DNA from: Pempheris klunzingeri
Taxonomy: Eukaryota > Chordata > Actinopteri > Acropomatiformes > Pempheridae
Assembly: GCF_042242105.1 (NCBI RefSeq)
Contig: NC_092013.1
Span: 10,041,618-10,105,617 of the forward strand
DNA length: 64,000 nucleotides
Reading direction: 5' to 3'
A model generated the notes under the pieces. That model was not told where the DNA came from and ran no database searches. It worked only from the letters and a program-made list of their open reading frames with translations. Made by a program: the position numbers and the translations under genes. This document shows, in pieces, positions 63,961 through 64,000 of the stretch; positions within the stretch are counted from its first letter, which is position 1; every line of letters begins with the position of its first letter.

Positions 63961-64000
63961 TTCATTTTGAATGCTGACGAGTGCTACGAGTCATCTAAAT

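Larger units (their letters stand above)
62827..64000 (-). other. dip2b intron, cut by the window edge
   Basis: No exon recognised. Contains the second copy of the 0.4-kb inverted-repeat element (63041-63475), then a decayed fish dispersed repeat with gtcattgagcacgaagcaca and a short TA run (63480-63960). Confidence 0.8.

Overview
This window looks like teleost (ray-finned fish) nuclear DNA. It has intron-rich vertebrate genes with GT-AG splice sites, an AT-rich background full of CA/GT microsatellites, and interspersed repeats of families common in fish genomes. There is no prokaryotic, organellar or viral gene organisation. The species cannot be named from the sequence alone.

Five genes are supported, two of them cut by the window edges. 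From left to right: (1) the 5' part of a voltage-gated sodium channel gene, scn8a-like, on the minus strand (coding 1844-18803; a probable non-coding first exon near 22948-23060). It includes both mutually exclusive exons 5N and 5A and a minor-class (U12) AT-AC intron 2; the rest of the channel lies beyond the left edge. (2, 3) Two tandem plus-strand copies of a METTL7A/TMT1A thiol methyltransferase gene (29148-30712 and 31565-33587), each with two coding exons. (4) A CREB/ATF1-family bZIP factor gene, atf1-like, on the minus strand (34470-39230; CRE-like promoter near 40.24 kb). (5) The last 35 coding exons of dip2b on the minus strand (45366-62826). Its first exons, with the DMAP1-binding domain, lie beyond the right edge.

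The order dip2b-atf1-mettl7a-scn8a matches the order I recall on human chromosome 12q13, but several human genes between METTL7A and SCN8A are missing here, and the methyltransferase pair seems inverted relative to its neighbours. This linkage supports the orthology calls. The genes do not form one pathway; they are a neuronal channel, two membrane-anchored methyltransferases, a cAMP-responsive transcription factor and an adenylate-forming-domain protein.

The remaining sequence is introns, UTRs and intergenic DNA holding repeat remnants: two non-LTR retrotransposon fossils, a DIRS-type RNase H remnant, two copies of a 0.4-kb element with short terminal inverted repeats, a fold-back MITE pair, other fish repeats, microsatellites and purine-rich tracts. 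I saw no CRISPR array, tRNA or rRNA gene, and no convincing new multi-gene system. The most biologically interesting signals are the 5N/5A exon pair, the AT-AC intron, the tandem methyltransferase duplication, the CREB-like glutamine-rich exon in atf1 and the Pro-Gln repeat expansion in dip2b.
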